A stretch of 64,000 nucleotides of DNA, taken from NCBI RefSeq assembly GCF_019320115.1, contig NC_089582.1, forward strand, positions 124,769,259 to 124,833,258, read 5' to 3'. This document shows, piece by piece, positions 9,775-20,199 of the stretch (positions are counted from its first letter, which is position 1; every line of letters begins with the position of its first letter). The position numbers and the translations under genes are program-made. This DNA comes from Miscanthus floridulus. Its lineage: Eukaryota; Streptophyta; Magnoliopsida; Poales; Poaceae. The notes beneath the pieces were generated by a model, which was not told the origin of the DNA, made no database searches, and was given only the letters and a program-made list of their open reading frames with translations.

Positions 9775-12700
9775 ATGTCGAACTGGAGGTCATCCACTAT
9801 GAGGGAGTCGGTGTTGAAGTCCTTCATTGGGAAGGGGCTCCTACCACCGAAGGAGGTGGCGCACTGGGGGGTTCCCGGGAGGGAGGAGTTCTCACAACCT
9901 TTGCCTGATAAGGTGGTTTCCTTTCTCACCTTCCACGAACGCGGATTAGGATACCCCGCACACTGGTTCCTGCGTGGGCTCCTCAACGAGTGGGGTCTAG
10001 AGCTACAGCACCTCAATCCAATGGGGGTGCTGCACATCACCAGTTTCATCACCGTCTGCGAGGCTTTCCTCAGGATGGAGCCACATGCGGATTTCTTCTG
10101 GTGACTCTTCTTCGGGAGAGCCTTGACGGTGGGGAACCTGGCCGAGATCACGCCGGTGGGGGGTTTTGCCCTATAGAGGAAACTGAGCATGGGAGGCTTG
10201 TATCTCGCATACTTCCCCTATGACTCCAACCGAGGGTGGCATAGGGAGTGGTTTTACATTAGAAATCCGGCGGTGGTGCCATTCCCGGCGTTCATCGGTG
10301 GGAGGCCAGAGAAGTAGGATAGTTGGTCATGGGGTTGCACCCATAAGGAGAAGCATAAGGTGGGGGTCATCGAGGAGGAGCTCTAGAAGCTCGTAAAGCG
10401 CGGTCTTGATGGGGCGCGGGTGTTCCACACCCTCTACCATCACCAGGTCATGCCATTGGTGTAGAGGACACGACCGATGTGGTTGTACGATGGCCCGTCG
10501 GACCTAGACCGTGCATCGCTGGAGGATCTGCTGGACGACGAGGTCTAGAGTCGCCTTGGCCGGGTGCTATAGCTGAAGCCCAAAGAGAGGGTCGAAGGGA
10601 AGCCCATGCCTTTCAACTCCTCGATCGTATCCAGACTGGTATGCTCCCTTCTCTTTAGTCCACACTTCTTCATCTGCTTTCCCTATTTTTGATTGGGAGC
10701 CACACATTCTGTAGGGGCTTGGAAATTACAAGTCCCGAGCGCACCTTCCCAAGGGTCCGGAGGGCGTGGCCCGGCATTTTGCTCAGAAGGAGGCGACAGA
10801 TGCCAGGAAGAAGAAGAAAGCCATGGTGGCCCACCAGAAGTACAAGAAGGAGAAAGAGGTTGCCTGACGTGTGAAGGCTAGGGAGAGAAAGAGCGATGTC
10901 AAGTTCGAGCTCGAGTCGGAGGATCCCACGGATGTGGATGACATGGTTTTCTCCAAGGAGGAGGATAGTCGGGAGGTCGTTGTGACCTCGGCGGAGTGTC
11001 ACGACCCCGCAGTGACGTCCGCTGGTGATGAGCAGGAGGCCGCACGACACGTGGTGGCTACTGTGCTAAGGAAGCACGCGGCGAGCGCGAACGTCGTCGA
11101 CGAACGAGCGGTAAAGTGGACGTGGTCACCACGCCCTTTGGCGGTGTCATCGGTCTCGTCGCCACTTGCGGCGGATGTGACCGAGCAAGCCGGGCGGTTT
11201 GAGGAGCCTGCCAGAGGGACCGGTGCCAATGCGTGATTCGTAGCCGAGGGAGGCCTCGCCCACCGTGGACGCGGTTGAGCAAGCCGGGCGGTCTGAGGAG
11301 CAGACTGGTGCACGTGCGTCACGCGACTCGCAGCCAGTGGGTGTCCCGCCCCCTACTGGTTGGGGAGTCCCGAGCCGAGGGTCGTGGTGACCCGTAGGCT
11401 GGGCATGAGCCAATTGGGATGACCCTGCCCTCGGCCGAAGCGAGGGGGCGCAGGTTGCAGTCCGGGAGCGGCCCGCGCCCTATAGGCCCGTCGACACCAG
11501 GTCTTGCCTTTAGAGTCATACCGCTCACCACCCAGTATGTTTTCCTTTGTTTCTTTTCAATCTTTTGCTGTTGAGTCTTTTTAGAATGTGACTTACCCGT
11601 ACCCTCTGTTAGTGACTGGGTGATGACAGGGTTGAGCATCACCCCAACTTCTGTGCAAGAGGCATGGAGGCCCACCCTACAGCGTGTCGTGGCGAGCGGT
11701 AGGGGGGACAGGATGGAGGCAGCGAGCCCTTCCCTTCTGGGGGCGGTTGCTGCTATGCTAATAGAGGCGGCGGTGGCATTGGTGGTGATTCCGGTGCCGA
11801 CGGTGGAGGTTGTGTCAGAAGTGACCCTCGCAGCCCTTCCACCACTGGCCACAGCGGAAGAGGAGAGGGAGACAGAGCTCCCTACCTCACCGGGTGGAGG
11901 GCTACATGGCTCACCCCCACGGTCAGAGCCAAAGGCGCTGGGGGAAAGCATGGCCGAGACAGAGTTGGAATGCCCGGTGGTGGTCCACGCAACCGAGGTG
12001 GTGGACATCCCATCTAATGACGAGGTGGGTGATATGGTGGAGCTACCAATGTCGTCATGGGAGCTAGCGGTGGTCTAGTCGGTGGCTAGGCCCTCTGGAG
12101 GGTGACCTAGAGTGGCCCTACCCTGAGGACCCGGCGAAGGTGCGGTTCATCCTCTGAGATTCCTAGGAGTGTCAGCTCTAGGACATCCTTTTGGGGCAAG
12201 GGCACATCATGGTGTCCAAACATGCCAACCTATCCACAAAGCTCGAAGACGTCCAGGAGTGGGTTAAGTCCGCTCAGCAGTTAGTTGAGGGTGACCTACA
12301 GCTCGCCAAGGAGGTGAGTTTCACATACTTGTCCTTGATCTCTAAATCTTTTGTTGGTTGCCTTAGCATGCTTGTTTTTCATAGAGTCTGAAGGGGATGT
12401 CGTCCTATAAGTCTCGCTTTCTCCAAATGGAGCATGCCCGGATGGCTAAGCTTGAGCGCCAGCTAGCGTCCGCTCGTCACGAGTCCTAGGACCAAGTGAC
12501 TGAGGTGACCGTGGTGCGAGCAAAGGGGCAGCGTGCAGCTGAGCGGGCGACTACCACCAAGCAAGGGCTTGAGGCAGCAAAGGCTCGCTAGGAGGAGACC
12601 AAGGCAGGCTTGTGGATGCCCCTGGCGGAGACTGAGGTGGCGCTCCAGAAATCCCTGGAGACCCTTGAGTCGGAGCGAAGCGTCTTGGCATCGGAGCGAA

Positions 12701-13602
12701 CTACCCTGGAGTCGGCATGGAAGGCCCTGGAGGTGGAGCAGAGGGACCTGGAGGTGGAGCGGAAGGCCCGGTCAGAGGTGGACCAGAAGGTGCTCGCGCT
12801 CTAGGGCCAGGTGATGGGGATGGAGGACACGAGCACCTAGCTACGTGAGCAGGTGGCCTAGTAGGCAGAGGATCTCTCCACCCTTGAGAACTTTTGTGTT
12901 GGTATGTACCTTTTCTATTTCTCGTTGTGTTGGTTTTTTCCTTCAGCCTATTTATGAGCTTGTCACTCTTCTTTCAGAGCTAGGTGGAAAGGTGAAGATG
13001 TTGGAGCGGGACCTAGAGATGATCAAGGTGACCTTCAGCTGGAATGCGGAGGAGCTAGCCAAGTCCTGTGAAGAGTGACGTGCTCTCAAGCGGGATCTTG
13101 ACCAGATCCGCAACATTGCCTAGCTCGTTGTCTTGGAAGTCTTTGGGTCAGCACCAGCACTAGTGCGCCTGCTGTCCAGCTGGTGGAGATCCTAGATGTG
13201 GTTCAGGACCTTATCAGGAGTGGGCTATTCTACGGAGTGTCAGGGGTACTGACTTTGGTGACGATGCACCACCCGAGCCTGGATGTTGCTTCTATCTGTA
13301 GTGGGTATGCCGAAGGCTTGAGCATGGAGGACATCTAATCGATCAGGGAGAGCTTGCTGTCGCACGCAAGGTTGGTGGCAGAGCATGTCTCTACCTAGTG
13401 GGTGATGGACGTCTGCCATGAAGACATGGCCAGAAGCATGCATGGGGAGGACGCTGCCCAGCCTACGGACGATGCAGAGCATGGGTTGGAGGTGAATGTC
13501 GCCCCAGCTTTGACCGAGCCGAATGTCGTGCCGTTGGGGAGTGAGCAGCCCGCGCCCTCGTCGGTCGCACCGACAGCAGATGCTACTGGGCAGGTCCAAT
13601 AG
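9775..13602 (+). pseudogene. Antisense gene of the Tat-type element (Transposase_28 / 'putative gypsy type transposon' family), decayed
   Basis: Starting at ATG 9,775, the frame encodes a domain I recognise as Pfam Transposase_28, with motifs such as LLPPKEVAHW, FHERGLGYPAHWFLRGLLNE and GVLHITSFITVCEAFL. The frame continues as recognisable family sequence past stops TGA 10,102 and TAG at 10,174, 10,315, 10,384, 10,462, 10,546 and 10,570. A likely intron follows (donor near 10,639, acceptor near 10,722), then a Lys-rich acidic segment. Next come a Ser/Val/Ala-rich region and a long Glu/Gln/Arg-rich coiled coil (about 12,190-13,080), broken by probable introns near 12,315-12,385 and 12,901-12,977 and by six more TAG codons. 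The gene runs against the element's own transcript. The protein's role is unknown; extra antisense genes of this kind are a known trait of Tat-lineage elements. Confidence 0.75.
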
Positions 13603-14179
13603 CTTGTAAAATATAAGTAGTTTAATGAATGTAAAAAAGTTTTAAGTTCATGGGGGAGCCCCTATGTAAACATTCCTATGTGCTTAATGACTATGGTCTG
13701 TTTCATTTTCTATAATGGAGTCACTCCGTTCGGGGAAGCTTGTTCCCCCTCTGTTAGTTTTATTTCCTTAGCATAATTTTGTTTTTTGTTCTTTCTTTCT
13801 CATACCTGTCCATTTGTCCCATAGGCTACGACCTTGGGACCCTAGGGCATGGCCCGCGAGGCTTGACTACTCGTAACCATAGGGAAAGGCAGGGTGCGAT
13901 CGGTTAGAATGTTTTTAAAGCAAAGCTATGTAAGGCAAATTAAAGGAACAAAACTATCCTTTTGGTTGGGTAGGAAGGAATTTCACCATATGATAGTAAA
14001 CAAAATAGAGCAGTGGTAGTGTACCCTAGTGGAGCCCCTGAGCGCCCTGGGCCGAAAAAGTGTTCGGGTCGGGGTGCTCTTATAGGAGCATAGGCTAAGT
14101 AAACAATGGTAAGACTGAAACTTAGGGGGAAAACGACATAGCTATTCCAAGTGTTCAGAGAGAAGGCCGTCGTTGTTGT
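13603..14179. other. Gap between the antisense gene and gag, where pol is missing
   Basis: In a complete Tat element about 4 kb of protease, RT, RNase H and integrase would lie here. Only 0.58 kb is present. It starts with an AT-rich stretch after the antisense stop (TAAAATATAAGTAG), which suits a polyadenylation region for the antisense gene, then has GC-mixed DNA with no coding frame. Confidence 0.55.
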
Positions 14180-15870
14180 CCTTCGATTAGTAGGTGTCCG
14201 GTCAGATCACTTCATCCTTCAGTCATCCGGATCCTTGCCCGCTACGCCCCCTTTCTCGGTTGCTGCTTCTTTGCCATTTTCTTCCTTTGGCCTGCTAGCC
14301 TGCCGCAGAAGGCGCTTGAGGAGCTAGCAGTCCTTGTAGAGGTGTTTTATGGGGTAGTCATGGTTGGTGCACGGGCTCTCCATGAGCTCGTGGAAGTGGC
14401 CTAGAGGGTCCTGCTGGGGCTGCGTGCCCACATGATCAGCCATGGCGGCCAACGTGGGGTTGGCCGATTAGCGGTGATTCTTTCTATTCTTTTTCCCCCT
14501 CTGTGTGGAGGAACCCTCATCTTGATCCTAGTGCTTGGCCTTGCCCTTGCCCTGGCCTCCGTCGAAGTGCGGCGGGAGTGGTGTTTGCTGGAGGTTTTGG
14601 ACAGAGGTCCATGGTCTTATGCCACCAGGGCTAGCACTCCGGTCGCTGTCGCGTGTGTCTCGGTTTGGCCCGAGCCATGCGTAGATAGGCGATCGGTACG
14701 GAGCGGTCATCAGGTCGAGGTGAGGTGCCAATGTGGCCTCCTATGCCACGCTCGGTGATTGTAGCGGTGATCGGGTGGAGCGACCCATCCGCTGCGTCCC
14801 TGTTCCCCTGACGAGGAGCAAGGCCACAAGTTGGTGTCGCGATACGGAGCACTCCACTTGTTGAACGGCGGTGGTCTCCACTAGTGCCCGAAGGTTCTAG
14901 TGGATCACCTGTTCATGGGGGTTGTTCGGCTCGGACAGACCACGTAGGAGCATTGCCACGGTGTCGATGTTTTGACCGGCCAGAGCAAACTACGGGGGAT
15001 TGGTCCCTCTATCCATGGTGTTGCGCTAGATCTGACAGGCATGACCCCAGGCGCCGCTCGTCGGTCTACGTGCACGGGGCATAGTGTGGTGCACCGAGCG
15101 TGTTGGCGTAGTTGGTGGCTGGTGTAGCCACTATTGTCATGGTGCCCCGCCGTGCTCCCATGTGAGCTCGGGGGTCTCCGCATGAGAGTTTGGTGAGGTG
15201 TGAGTCTGTGATGACTCTGCTTCCACCAATGGGTGTCCTAGAGCGTCTGCCATGGCACACTCCTGGGACAGATGGTGGCTAGGCGCCATGTCACCGATGC
15301 TGGAGCCATCACTCTCGCCATCGTCATCCATGAGGTCAAGGAAACAAGTGGGAGCATAGCTTGCCATTCCCACGAATTCGGATACGAGAGGGGGCGACGC
15401 TGGCATCCTTTGGAGCCCTCGGGTGTATGTGTTCGCGGAGGACGCAAGGCCATGGGGGAACCAGTCATACGGCGGTCGCGTCAGGGACAACGGGGTTCCT
15501 TTGGGTAATCGGTGGAAGATAGAGAATAGTAAGTAAATAACAGCGTGTATATTACTCACAACGGGGTTTGAGCAGAGTTTGCTCGGAATGAAGTGCAGAT
15601 GCCACATCGTCGAAGTCATGCATCTCAAAGTTGATGGAGGGTGCCCCTCCAAAGGGGTGTCGGGACATGAGCCTCCTCATGGAGGCGTAGTATGCTGAGC
15701 CAGTTGGTGATGAAGTCCAGACTTCCTAAGAGGAAGGCCTGGGATGGCTCGAAGACGGGTGGAACCCGCATCCCAGCCGGTGGGAGTGCGGGAAATTCTA
15801 GCGAGCCGAAGCAAATCGTATTGCCCAAGCATGCCACGGCGAGGGTGGTGGAGAAGTGGGACATCCGATG
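14180..15870 (-). pseudogene. gag-like gene of the Tat-type element, frameshifted
   Basis: Minus-strand frames follow each other across several phase changes: 15,864-15,625, then 15,652-15,137, then 15,183-14,905 and later pieces. Recognisable segments include SEFVGMASYAPTCFLDLMDD, a PWQCSYVVCPSRTTP segment, PPHFDGGQGKGKAK, and near 14,440 an HFHELMESPCTNHDYP segment typical of this group of gag genes. A TAG at 14,326-14,324 sits where family members have Gln. The position directly after the primer-binding site fits gag. At least two frameshifts and several stops mean no full protein can be made. Confidence 0.65.
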
Positions 15871-15900
15871 ACCAAAAAGTGTTGAGCATACAGTGTCTTC

Positions 15901-15918
15901 CCCACAGACGGCGCCAAC
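15901..15918 (-). promoter_or_regulatory. Primer-binding site of the Tat-type element (tRNA-Asp-like)
   Basis: The minus strand reads TTGGCGCCGTCTGTGGGG directly after the 5' LTR. TGGCGCCGT matches the complement of the 3' end of plant tRNA-Asp, a primer used by many Ty3/gypsy elements; the rest is diverged. This site sets the element's orientation. Confidence 0.7.
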
Positions 15919-17179
15919 TATTGATGTAGAAAGTGACCAACTAGTGAATATTTGTAGTTTTGTTGTACGTTGTGATCGGAGGTGGCCTAGTACTCAATGA
16001 CACATGGTTTATACTAGTTCAGGCAATGTGCCCTACGTCCAGTTTAGGTTGGTTAGTGACTTTATTCCTGAGCCCAGATGCTCAAAGTTTGCAGTGGAGT
16101 TACAAACGAGAAGAAGAAAGATGGGGTGTATAAGAGGTCCGATCAGCTTCAGTCGGAAGGGCCGAGAGCGACAGGAGCTATGCTACAAGCTAAGTGTTCA
16201 AGCGTGTGCTTGAGGTCCGAACCTGGCGGTTCTGTGGTTGTGAGCTAGCAAACTTGGTCGATATAATGAATCTAGAAAAGGCTCTCCTTTGTTGGAGGGA
16301 GCGCATCCCCTTTTTATAGATAAAGGGGATGGCTTTACAAGTGAGAGGGTGAGGGTTCGTATGCTACTGAGCTTTGTTGCCCATGCCGGTGGATACAAGA
16401 TAATGGTAGGTGCCCACAACACTGTTGATGTCACTGTAGAATGTTAGATGCATGTGGGAGGTCATGTTGCCTTCTTCAGAAATGGTAGATGTCAGTACCT
16501 GTGAATATTGTTTGATGCCTAGAGGCATGTGAGGAGTTTTACCACGTTCACCTGGTACGGTAAATCCCAGCACCCACAACACTATCGATGCCCAAAGGCA
16601 CGTGGGGCCTTACCATATGGGATTTTAACGGTGCCCACAATACTATGGAGGGAAATGTCGACGCCTACAATACTGTTTTGTTAGGGTGGTTGTAGAGTAC
16701 TGTTCCTACAGGCGTTCAGGGTATGGTCCCTAGTATCGTGGTTTGACTTGTGCACCCTGGCTTGCTTTCTCCATTTGTCCCTTGGTCCTTTCCAAGCGGG
16801 CGTCCCCGGTCGGATGGCCCTAGTCAGCTCTGGTCACCCCAGTTGGAGAAGAGCGGCGAGCAGGGTTCCTACGAACCCCGGTCGGAGACATAGGGTTGGA
16901 GTCGGAAGTAGTGCTTGGGCCAGGTCTTTTGATCGGAGAAGCCATCCAGAGGTGGCTGGAGTCTGAAGCGAGCGTTCTGGCCGGAGAGGTGGGCCGAAGT
17001 AGTCGACGAGCGGGCGCTTGTTCCTCTTCGGCCAGACCTTCCGGTCGGTGACTGGACCGCCCTTCCAGCCTGTTGTTTTTAGACTCTTGGGCTGGCCCAT
17101 GAGTTACATGCTATCTGCTTGGGCCGAGCCTTAGCGTGGAGGCCGATACCCGAGGGATCCTAGGTTTATGAACCCGATA
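15919..17179 (-). mobile_element. 5' LTR of the Tat-type element (1,261 bp, full length)
   Basis: This is the complete LTR copy. On the plus strand it starts TATTGATGTAG, where the other copy has TGTCGGTGCAG: four differences, all transitions. It ends ATGAACCCGATA against CCGACA in the other copy. Segment 15,962-16,626 is the part missing from the other LTR. The start and end bases have drifted from TG/CA, which fits an old insertion. Confidence 0.9.
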
Positions 17180-17184
17180 GGGCT
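17180..17184. repeat. Target-site duplication, right copy (GGGCT)
   Basis: GGGCT follows the LTR end CCGATA directly and matches 7,147-7,151. Removing the element plus one copy rejoins the copia-2 gag frame across the site. Confidence 0.9.
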
Positions 17185-18153
17185 TGTTTGGACAAACTTC
17201 CACAAAGTGCCCCAACTCACCGCATACATAGCATTCTTTCTTTCTTTGCTCATTTCTTTGATTGGTGAAGATGAAATCTTGAATTTGGATGGGCACACCC
17301 TTGACATTGAGTTTTTGGATCATCTTCTCCACCTTGTTGATAAGCTTGATAGATTCTTCATCAAGGTCGGAGGTGGAGGAGGAAGATTGATCATCACTTG
17401 ATTCTTCGTCATCATCATCCTCATCTTCTTCTTCATCTTCACTTGAGGAGCTTGAGCTTGAGCTTGTCTCAGCTTGCTTGCCCTTCATCTTCTTTTTCTC
17501 ACTACATGTGAGAGCTTTACCTTTGCTTGATGAAGAGGCTTCTTCTTGACCCATCTTGTGTGACATTTCAAATACCACTATCTTGCCAATGACTATGGCT
17601 AGGGTCATGGTGCTCAAGTCCTCTATGTTGTGAAGAATGGTGATGATGCTTGCATATTTCTTTTGTGGTGGCATAGAGATGATCTTCCTCATGATGTCCG
17701 CATCATCTAGCTTTGTTAATCCTATTAAATGAAGCTCATTGATAATTAGATTCAAACAAGAATACATATCATGAACAAGCTCGTCATCATTTATTTTAAA
17801 GGAATCATAATTTTGTTTAGCTAGACAATGTTTTTGCTCACGGACATTAGTTGTGCCATCATGGAGCTCTTGGAATTTTAACCAAATTTCATGTGTCATA
17901 TTTAAATTGAACACTTGGTTAAACACATCCATGCTAAAAGATTCAAACAAGCAATTTTTAGCTCTAGCATTGAAATGAATTTCATTTCTTTTTCTTCACT
18001 CTTTGTGGGTTTATTAGGATTCTTAATGGGTTTCATCCCATCACGAGTGACTCTCTAAACACCTAAATCTAGCGCCTCAAGGTGACAAGCTATTCTAGCT
18101 TTATAGTATAGGAAGTTAGTGTCATCAAAGTGCAGAGGCCTAGAGGTATCCAT
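17180..18153 (-). pseudogene. copia-2 gag (Ty1/copia, SIRE/Opie-like), first part
   Basis: Gag starts at an ATG whose complement is 18,151-18,153 (MDTSRPLHFD), 79 bp inside the 5' LTR. It carries the UBN2-type gag domain, an acidic Ser/Glu/Asp tract and a CCHC zinc knuckle, CYVCGELGHFVEVC. TAG at 18,057-18,055 replaces a Trp codon, and a one-base frameshift lies near 17,965-17,985. The frame runs into the GGGCT insertion site at 17,180 and resumes at 7,151. The rest of gag and all of pol must lie left of the window, beyond the chromovirus. Confidence 0.85.
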
Positions 18154-18217
18154 CCCAACCACTCTAAATAGTGTCGGCTCAACGACGATGAAGCAAAGGT
18201 TCAAATTGAGCCAATCA

Positions 18218-18230
18218 TCTTTGATATCAA
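18218..18230 (-). promoter_or_regulatory. Degenerate primer-binding site of copia-2
   Basis: The minus strand has TTGATATCAAAGA just after the LTR end CCTTACA. Relatives have TTGGTATCAGAGC, the initiator-tRNA-Met site, so this is that site with two changes. Confidence 0.6.
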
Positions 18231-18231
18231 T

Positions 18232-18870
18232 TGTAAGGGATCATGATGCCTAAGAGGGGGGTGAATTAGGCAACTTAAAACTCTAACTCAAAACTATGGT
18301 ATTTTTTCTATCCTTAGCAAAACCTATGCAAAAAGATAAACTATCTAAATGTGCAACTATGGTATTACTAGTGTGTTGCAATCTCTACCGTAAAAGGAGT
18401 TATGCAAACAATGTAAATGTGGAAGCTAAAGAGTAAGTTAGAGATATGCAAACTCTCATCGACAACTTCGGTATTTTTACCGAGGTATTGAGAAGCGCGC
18501 AAGCTTCTCCCTAGCCCTCATTTGAGCCCCTCGCAAGGAATCCCTCGCAAAGGCCAAGCTCCCAGTCGGGTAACTCCGTGGATAGCTTCGGGCCTTCCCC
18601 ACGTGCAAGCTAGTCTCTGGTTAAGCCACTCATGGCAAAGCCTCTCCTAGAACGCTCCCCGCCGTCTTCACTATCAAGCTTCCATCCAAAATGCCGTGGG
18701 TCTTTTTCCCTCCGGTACACGGTGGCGACCACATCACAAACGTGGTTGGTGTGATCTCACAAGATTACAAGCCCCTCCGATGTACAACAATGGTGCATGC
18801 AAGCACTGAGTGGTAAGAGGTATGCAAACCTCACTAAACACTAGGCTTAAACCTAGAGCAAGCGCAAAAG
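18232..18870 (-). mobile_element. copia-2 5' LTR, part nearest gag
   Basis: On the plus strand the LTR begins TGTAAGGGATCATG and proceeds to CAAGCGCAAAAG, where the SIRE array interrupts it. The other part is at 29,153-29,998, ending TTTTCCTTACA. The ends form a TGTAAGG/CCTTACA inverted repeat. The two parts together make an LTR of about 1.48 kb. Confidence 0.82.
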
Positions 18871-19084
18871 TGAAAGGTCCTAATATAGCTAGAGGGGGGT
18901 GAATAGCCTATTTAAAATCTACAAACCGACTATAGTAATTTGATTAGTATAATAAATAGCGAAATGCAAACTTGCTCTCGCTCTACAAGGGTTGCAAGCC
19001 ACCTATCCAACAATTCTAGTTGCTATGATCACTACACACACAATTTGCTATGCTATTACTCACTAAGATCTCTCACACTTGCTA
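18871..19084 (-). mobile_element. SIRE LTR A, truncated (214 bp)
   Basis: It matches the first 0.2 kb of LTR B (plus-strand order) up to CACACTTGCTA, then jumps straight into the middle of gag (TCCGAAGAG). CTA is shared at the break, indicating deletion by short homology. The deletion removed the rest of this LTR and all of pol plus the 3' part of gag. Confidence 0.85.
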
Positions 19085-20139
19085 TCCGAAGAGTCATTAC
19101 TATCCGAAGAGCCATCACTATCCCAAGTGACCACATAGCCTCCACCCTTCTTCTTCTTTTGGAAGGTCATCTTCTTCAACTTCTTCTCCTTCTTCTCCTT
19201 CTTCTTTTTATCCTCATCATTGTCACTATTGTAGGGACAATCCGCTACAACGTGATCGAGGCTCTTGCAATTATAGCATCTTCTCACATATTCTTTGCTT
19301 TTGATGTGATATCTTCTCTTTCTTGCACCATAGCCCTTCTTCTTCATGAATTTTCCCATCTTGCGCACAAATAGAGCCATGGCCTCATCATCAATGTCCC
19401 TAAGATCCTCATCATCACTTAATTCTTTCTTGGACTTGCCCTTATTCTTGGATGATGAGCTAGCCTTGAATGCTACACTCTTCTTCTTCTTGTCTTCTTC
19501 TTCCTTCTTGTCATCCTTGTCAACCCTCTTCCTTTCCACAGGGTATGTGTCTTGTGTCATGACATCACTTAGTACTTGGTTAGGGGCAATCTCCTTCAAT
19601 CCTCCTCTTATGATAAGCAATCTCAATATCTCAAATCTTGGAGGTAGGCACATCAAGAACTGATGAGAGACATCATCATCCTTGGTCTTCTCTCCCAATG
19701 CCTTCAAATAATTGACAATCACTTGCAATCGATGAAACATCTTTGGAATGCTCTCATCTTCCTTCATCTTGAAGCTTATTGATTTATCCTTGAGGATGTA
19801 TAACTTGGCACTCTTCACCGTCGGTGTGCCCTCATATGTTTCTTCCAATCTCTTTCATACCTCATTAGCTCTATCACAATCCTTGATTTGCTCAAACACC
19901 TTGGAATCAATGGCACTGTATATAGTGTTGAGAGCCATTGTATTGCATTGCTTGTTGGTCTTGTATTGGTTGGTGAGATTGTCGAGATCAATGTTAGCAT
20001 AGTCATTCTCGGTCACATCCCATACTTGATCATTGATTGAACCAAGATACATCTTCATCTTTTTCTTCCAATAATCATAGCATGTGCCATCAAAGAAAGG
20101 TGGTTTACCCCCCACATGGTTGAACACAACTTGAGCCAT
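19085..20139 (-). pseudogene. Truncated SIRE gag (A-B segment)
   Basis: Gag starts at 20,139 with MAQVVFNHVGGKPPFF and is stopped by TGA at 19,856-19,854, where the sister copies have a Trp codon. The frame then continues to the zinc knuckle CYNCKSLDHVVADC and into a Ser/Asp-rich tract, where it runs into LTR A. The coiled-coil part and second zinc finger present in the other copies are gone. Confidence 0.85.
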
Positions 20140-20185
20140 AATTTGACACCGATATTGTTAAGCCTTCAATCAAACAGTGACCATA

Positions 20186-20197
20186 GCTCTGATACCA
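20186..20197 (-). promoter_or_regulatory. Primer-binding site of the A-B SIRE copy (tRNA-Met)
   Basis: The minus strand reads TGGTATCAGAGC, an exact match to the classic initiator-tRNA-Met primer site of Ty1/copia elements, two bases after the LTR end. Confidence 0.9.
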
Positions 20198-20199
20198 CT

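Larger units (their letters stand above)
7152..17179 (-). mobile_element. Pol-less Ty3/gypsy (Tat-type) LTR retrotransposon, 10.0 kb, with an antisense gene
   Basis: The two LTRs have TGTCGG/CCGACA-type ends and the element is flanked by a perfect 5-bp duplication, GGGCT (7,147-7,151 and 17,180-17,184). Because the LTR ends are mirror images, orientation comes from the primer-binding site next to the right-hand LTR (TTGGCGCCGT on the minus strand), from the purine-rich tract next to the left-hand LTR, and from the gag-like gene on the minus strand. Order along the minus strand: 5' LTR, PBS, gag, a 0.6 kb gap where pol should be, an antisense gene (plus strand), repeats, 3' LTR. No RT, RNase H or integrase motif is visible, so it could only move with another element's enzymes. 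This resembles non-autonomous partners of RIRE2/Retand-like elements. Confidence 0.88.

Noticed and set aside
15962..16626. Insertion into the 5' LTR instead of deletion from the 3' LTR
   Set aside because: TTTT at both ends and the lack of transposon ends or target duplication fit a deletion better, and the block reads like ordinary LTR sequence. Other copies would settle it.
7152..17179. Plus-strand orientation for the Tat-type element, because its largest gene is on the plus strand
   Set aside because: The TTGGCGCCGT primer site, the purine tract and gag all point to the minus strand; the LTR ends are mirror images and do not decide.
19063..19663. Plus-strand Leu/Ser-rich frames resembling membrane proteins
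   Set aside because: Reverse strand of gag Lys/Glu/Asp-rich coding; hydrophobicity is an artefact of complementing acidic and basic codons.
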